From positions 744,001 to 808,000 of the forward strand of contig JAWWNJ010000037.1 of NCBI GenBank assembly GCA_037176885.1: a stretch of 64,000 nucleotides of DNA. The letters run 5' to 3'. The notes under the pieces were generated by a model. It saw only the letters and a list, made by a program, of their open reading frames with translations. It ran no database searches and was not told where the DNA came from. This document shows positions 60,207 through 64,000 of this stretch, one piece after another; position 1 is the first letter of the stretch, and the number at the start of each line of letters is the position of its first letter. This stretch comes from Favolaschia claudopus. Its lineage: Eukaryota; Basidiomycota; Agaricomycetes; Agaricales; Mycenaceae. The position numbers were made by a program, and so were the translations under genes.

Positions 60207-61544
60207 TCAAAGGAGATTCTCACTGTGTCCAATATAAATTCTCAGGCCCTCCCTCACCAGCCCCCGCATCGCAGCTCTCGCTTCCTCACCGGGCAGATCC
60301 TCGGCGTGATCCCTCCCCTGCTGCTCCGCAAACCTGAGCTCGAAGTGCTCGAGCGGCGTGGCACCCGACCTGAAGCGGCGCGACAACATAGTTGAAAGAG
60401 TGTCGTAGTCAATCGTCACAGGACACGCCGTGTGGAATGTGACTCGACGAAGATTAGGCAGAACTTCAGGCGAGGAAAGGACCTCGACAAAGGGCAGGAA
60501 GAGTTCGATCTCTCCGGCGTATCCAGGAAGAACGAATAGGTCGAGGGTAGAGAGCGTGGCGATGAGGCGGAAACAGCGGGAGATGACAGGGTGGAGCCAC
60601 TGGTCCAGATGCGGAAGGGTCATTTCGAATGACTCCAGCGGTGGAGAGGATCGCGAGAGGAAGGCGAGGAATTCGTCGTCAGAGATGTCGAATTCGGATA
60701 AGGTCAGCACTTTGAGCGCAGGCAAGGTCAGATGCTGCAGGATCATTACAGAGCTGCGTTTCTGGCTTACTCGTGCCAAGTCCGTGGTGTCGGCGGTGTG
60801 GGGTTCGCCGAGCTGCAGAGACTCGAGGAACGCGAGTGTGAGAGGGTACCTATCGAGTTCTTCGCTGTCGTGATCCATGAAGATGTTGGTCATCGTACAA
60901 TGTGAAAGCACTGGCGCATCGCGGAATAAGTCCAGCCACTCGTGCATATTGCCGTAGTACGGATCTGTGTGTGTCGGCACTATTGACAATCTCTTGAGTG
61001 AAGACAACGAGCCTTCTTCCCTTCGCCAGATCATGTACGGGGGCTCCTCGAAGTCCTTGAACGACGCACATAGTGTCAAGCCCTCCAATCGAGGACTATA
61101 GACTGCCAACAGCTCCCGAAGGCTTTCCTCCAGTCTCAGAGAGCCATGCAGCGTGAGAGTTAAAGGAAGACTGCGTGCTCGTTCAAGCCACAGTTTGCAA
61201 AGCTCAAGGTAGTTGGATCTGCGAGGTGTGGAATCTATCTGAATTTTGGCCCAGAGTTTCGGCGTCGAGAGGGCAATGTCGCGCCAAAGCCCGCAAACGC
61301 TCAGAAAAAGTATCGGAGGTGATTTGGGCGCATTATCCGGCTGGTCAACGCAAGCTTCAAGAAAGATGTGGGACTGAATTTCGAGCGGTAGACGAGCCAT
61401 AGGATCCAGTAAAAAATTGAGTCTTTTTCGCGCGTCAATACGCATAGTCATCAAGTCTTGAAGAATCGCAGTTTGTGCATCTATAGCCGACGAAAGCTCG
61501 TCGATGTCTTCTCGTAGTTTTGAGATGGCAGGGTGCCACGGCAT
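60207..61544 (-). CDS. Array F-box/LRR protein 20
   Basis: Single exon in the coding part, 445 residues from the ATG at 61544, the same length as member 6. Coiled coil at 11-46 (D-I-D-E-L-S-S-A-I-D-A-Q), F-box at 50-98 (D-P-M-A-R-L-P-L-E-I-Q-S-H-I-F; V-C-G-L-W-R-D-I-A-L-S-T-P-K-L-W). Repeats contain L-S-R-S-S-P-P-L-E-S-F and D-L-F-V-L-P-G-Y. The end is L-R-I-Y-I-G-H-S-E-N-L-L. It is the last member of the array. Like member 6 it lacks the TCGGCCGA palindrome and shares that gene's 3' flank. Confidence 0.87.
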   Translation of the reverse strand: MPWHPAISKLREDIDELSSAIDAQTAILQDLMTMRIDARKRLNFLLDPMARLPLEIQSHIFLEACVDQPDNAPKSPPILFLSVCGLWRDIALSTPKLWAKIQIDSTPRRSNYLELCKLWLERARSLPLTLTLHGSLRLEESLRELLAVYSPRLEGLTLCASFKDFEEPPYMIWRREEGSLSSLKRLSIVPTHTDPYYGNMHEWLDLFRDAPVLSHCTMTNIFMDHDSEELDRYPLTLAFLESLQLGEPHTADTTDLARVSQKRSSVMILQHLTLPALKVLTLSEFDISDDEFLAFLSRSSPPLESFEMTLPHLDQWLHPVISRCFRLIATLSTLDLFVLPGYAGEIELFLPFVEVLSSPEVLPNLRRVTFHTACPVTIDYDTLSTMLSRRFRSGATPLEHFELRFAEQQGRDHAEDLPGEEARAAMRGLVREGLRIYIGHSENLL

Positions 61545-61852
61545 GGCGAAGTGGCGGTAGAAAGACAATGATGGTGGCAGGGAACGACAACGGACCCACA
61601 CCGAGCTGTCACTTAGCTGTCACGGATTTTCGAGCACTTTATAGGTCGAGGAAAATACACATTGTTGGAAAGACTAAGTGATAGTGCAGACAATGTATCC
61701 TATGTTTATGTAGACGAGTTTATTTGGTAAAGAAACTGCATGATATAAGTAGAGCCTCAGAAAGTAAATTTCTCATCGACGATCTGCTCCGATATGTCCC
61801 ACAACTTCCTGGCCGTTTCCTACGAAGAGCCTGTTCAAAAGGGGCGCCATTA
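61545..61852. other. Gap between member 20 and the dehydrogenase
   Basis: 308 bp holding the promoter of member 20 and the 3' region of the dehydrogenase gene. No gene. Confidence 0.4.
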
Positions 61853-63179
61853 TCAAGCGTTGACTAGGTCACGTACTAGATCAGCACTGTGAGGCGCAAT
61901 CTTTTCGTTGGCCAGCACACAGTCCCATAAAAAGGAACCAGATTGGTCTATGAAAAAACCTTCAACACGAAGACGAATCGGAGAAATCGATCGAGAGAAA
62001 TCAAGCTCACCTTCAAGACGCGTGTCAAACGCCGCAACCACAGTCCTAGAGGTAAGCTGAATGCGGGGAATTATACGGAAAAGCAACATGAAATCTTATA
62101 ATTACGTCGCAGCCCCTTGACCCATAGTCTTGAACGGAAACTTGCTATCTTTGTTGGGGGTTCCGTCAGCGTTTAGGACACCTTTCAGCATGATCAGGAT
62201 TGTTTTACACCCGGAAGCCCGATCAACAAACCAAAGCTGACTAGATCTGCCTTGTTGTGTTCTTTCTGTACTATGTTGGTGAAGATAGCTGGGATAATCG
62301 CGTCAATAGGACTTTAATTCTGAACACAAGTAGAAACCTTACTGCCGGGGTGAAGACTAAATGCCTTGATTTTCCCTGCAGACCGCCGTGCAAGCTCGCT
62401 TGCGAACAGAACGTTGGCAGATTTCGCCTGGCAATATGCTCCCAGGGTGCTATACTTTTCCGGTGTCGGGTGCGCCAGATTATCTAGATCGACACCAGGT
62501 CCAATCAGGTGCGCCTCGCTGGATACGAAAACAACGCGAGGACTGAAGCTCGTAGAGCCAGCGGCGATTAACTTTGCAGCAAGCAGCTTCGTAAATAGGA
62601 ATGGACCGAATTGCGCCGTGGCCATCTGAATTTCAAGTCCATCAGCAGTCAACTTGAAGTCTCCTCCGCCATGGGCTGCGTTGTGGATCAAAATCTGCAT
62701 ACGAGATTTTTAGCGACTCAGCACAAGAGAGTTCGAACCAGAATGAATTACATGAAGAGGTTCAGAGTAACCATTGACTTCGACTGCGGCCTCGCGAACC
62801 GCAGCCAGAGAAGATAAATCCAGAATAAGTGAGCGAATGTTCGCTCCAGGGACGTCCTTCTTCAACGCCTCTTCAGACAGCTTCAACCTTGGAAAAGTTC
62901 GAACGAAGCGATGCAGAAGAAAGCAAAATCCGAACCTCTCGACGTTGTATCCTGTAATAATAACAAGATTCGCGTACTTTGCGATAACGCGCGCCGTTTC
63001 ATAGCCTATTCCATTCAAAGACGTCCCAGTTATCAAGACTAAAATCAAAACAGCTCCGTTAGACCTGTGGAAGCGGACATATAGAAGAGTTCCATACCAT
63101 TTTTGCCCCGAATTTGACCAGCAAAAGTGTCCGCAACTTCTTCTGCGGTTGTGGAGAATGAGAACGTAGGCAAAGACAT
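61853..63179 (-). CDS. Short-chain dehydrogenase/reductase, 8 exons
   Basis: Exons on the minus strand: 63179-63098, 63038-62936, 62887-62752, 62694-62343, 62288-62232, 62181-62106, 62045-62011 and 61947-61853. They total 936 bp, giving 311 residues in one frame; all seven introns are GT-AG, 48-63 bp. The cofactor motif is T-G-T-S-L-N-G-I-G (31-39), with H-N-A-A at 111-114, V-S-S at 164-166 and the catalytic Y194-x3-K198 in A-Y-C-Q-A-K. Downstream T-T-V-V-A-A-F-D and A-N-E-K-I-A-P-H-S are landmarks of fungal retinol-dehydrogenase-like members. It probably oxidises or reduces an alcohol or ketone with NAD(P). The C-terminus is about 15 residues shorter than I expect for this family, possibly from late decay. 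Frames opening earlier (63207) or reading through introns were rejected because they break the fold. Confidence 0.85.
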
Positions 63180-64000
63180 CGATTGAGGAGTGAGGAGATG
63201 AACTCATCCTGTTGAGTGCTTTTATAACCTGAGTTCATCGACGACTTCGCCCTTTCCAGTCGGCAAATGACTAGATAGAAACCAGATGTTTATTGCGCGT
63301 CGCGTTATTCAGCCAGGCGTACTATAAGTCTTTCCCGGTGAGTCGGAGTCGGCGGGATGTTTTGCTAAGTCACCGACGCGTCTGAAACCTCGTACCGCAA
63401 CCCTCCTGCCGCATCCGAGTCCTGCTGGCCGAATGGACGCGTCAGAGATTTGAAGACTCAGCAGCCGCGAACAAGCAGGATACGGGGATCCGAGCCACCA
63501 ACAACTTGAAGCGAGTACTTATTGCGCTTGCTGAATTGTTTTGAGGTGAACAGCAGGTCAGAATTAGAGGAGATTTTCACAACCGAGATGCAAAGATTGC
63601 GTCCAACAGAGTTATCGGTAGCTTCAAGTTGGTCCAACCATGAGTGCAGAACGCAAGTAGGTTTCGGCAATCGGCCGATATGCGCCGACTCAAAAATCGA
63701 GACAGTGTTGATCAACTCATTTATTCTGAAAGCTTATAGGCTATCGCGGCCAGTAAGATACAGTATACAGTAACGGCTGTAGGCTAGGAGGGTATTGGTA
63801 ATTCATATATCAGCCATTCGACAGAACTAGAGTATCAGTAGTATCGATTTCCGGACTTGAGAGCTCATAGTATGTACGCCTTGTGGGCAGGAGCAGCGGC
63901 GATTTGAGGGACCGTGCTTCACGGTGGCCAGCGAGGAGTACAAGAACGTCAGCATACCGCATTGACCTTCTGAGTTTCCTGATATCTTGGTGCGTAATGA
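63180..64000. other. Right end of window, no gene seen
   Basis: Contains the promoter of the dehydrogenase and no conserved frame. An isolated TCGGCCGA occurs at 63671-63678, about 490 bp from any start codon, which gives an idea of the background frequency of this palindrome. Confidence 0.4.

Noticed and set aside
62710..63207. 165-residue single-exon reading of the dehydrogenase 5' end
   Set aside because: Reads through two introns; splicing gives the expected N-terminus and the T-G-x-S-L-N-G-I-G motif in one frame with the rest.
63671..63678. TCGGCCGA as a seventh upstream site
   Set aside because: Nearly 500 bp from the nearest start codon, so outside the narrow spacing of the array sites; treated as background.
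1..64000. CRISPR arrays, operons, ribosome binding sites, tRNA or rRNA genes
   Set aside because: The sequence is eukaryotic nuclear DNA. No clover-leaf or rRNA-like stretch was recognised by eye; a tRNA search program would be needed to exclude one.

Overview
The window is nuclear DNA of a filamentous fungus, most likely an agaricomycete (mushroom-forming basidiomycete). The single-copy genes carry many 45-65 bp GT-AG introns. Their protein families (FAD-dependent oxidoreductase with a terpene-like NAD/FAD motif, DUF2855, SPRY, BBE-type FAD oxidase, F-box paralogue swarms) are typical of that class. Everything was read by eye from one sequence; no alignment or database search was run.

Layout. 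(1) 0.3-9.1 kb is a normal gene block: an APH-like kinase on the minus strand, divergent from an F-box gene; then on the plus strand a 10-exon FAD-dependent amine-oxidase-like gene with two microexons (7 and 5 nt), a DUF2855 gene and a SPRY-domain gene. (2) 9.58-26.1 kb is a mobile-element block with no host gene. It holds a 4.3 kb terminal-inverted-repeat element (here 'element C'). Beside it is a Ty1/copia retrotransposon (13964-26094) with two identical 265 bp LTRs, a 5 bp target duplication and an intact 1490-codon Gag-Pol frame. Its primer binding site is split by a 6.85 kb TIR element (A), and A is in turn split by a 3.1 kb TIR element (B). A, B and C all start CACCT, have 8 bp target duplications, carry foldback sequence within their TIRs and lack a recognisable transposase. 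(3) 26.6-28.2 kb holds a BBE-like FAD oxidase gene.

(4) 28.7-61.6 kb is an array of 18 members of one F-box family: 13 intact single-exon genes of 422-452 residues and 5 broken copies, all but one on the minus strand. Each intact protein has an N-terminal coiled coil, an F-box-like segment (D-P-M-A-R-L-P-L-E-L-Q-S), a leucine-rich repeat body and usually a short C-terminal signature ending in N-L-L. Several members share a palindrome with core TCGGCCGA 32-62 bp upstream of their start codon. A plus-strand acyl reductase-like gene (41.8-43.0 kb) and the remains of another F-box-type gene (58.6-59.6 kb) interrupt the array. (5) 61.85-63.18 kb is an eight-exon short-chain dehydrogenase gene on the minus strand.

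The F-box array looks like a locus evolving by birth and death; its products are probably substrate adaptors of SCF ubiquitin ligases, with targets that cannot be read from the sequence. The most novel items are the CACCT element family, the nested insertions that can be dated relative to each other, the shared promoter palindrome and C-terminal signature of the F-box array, and the microexons.
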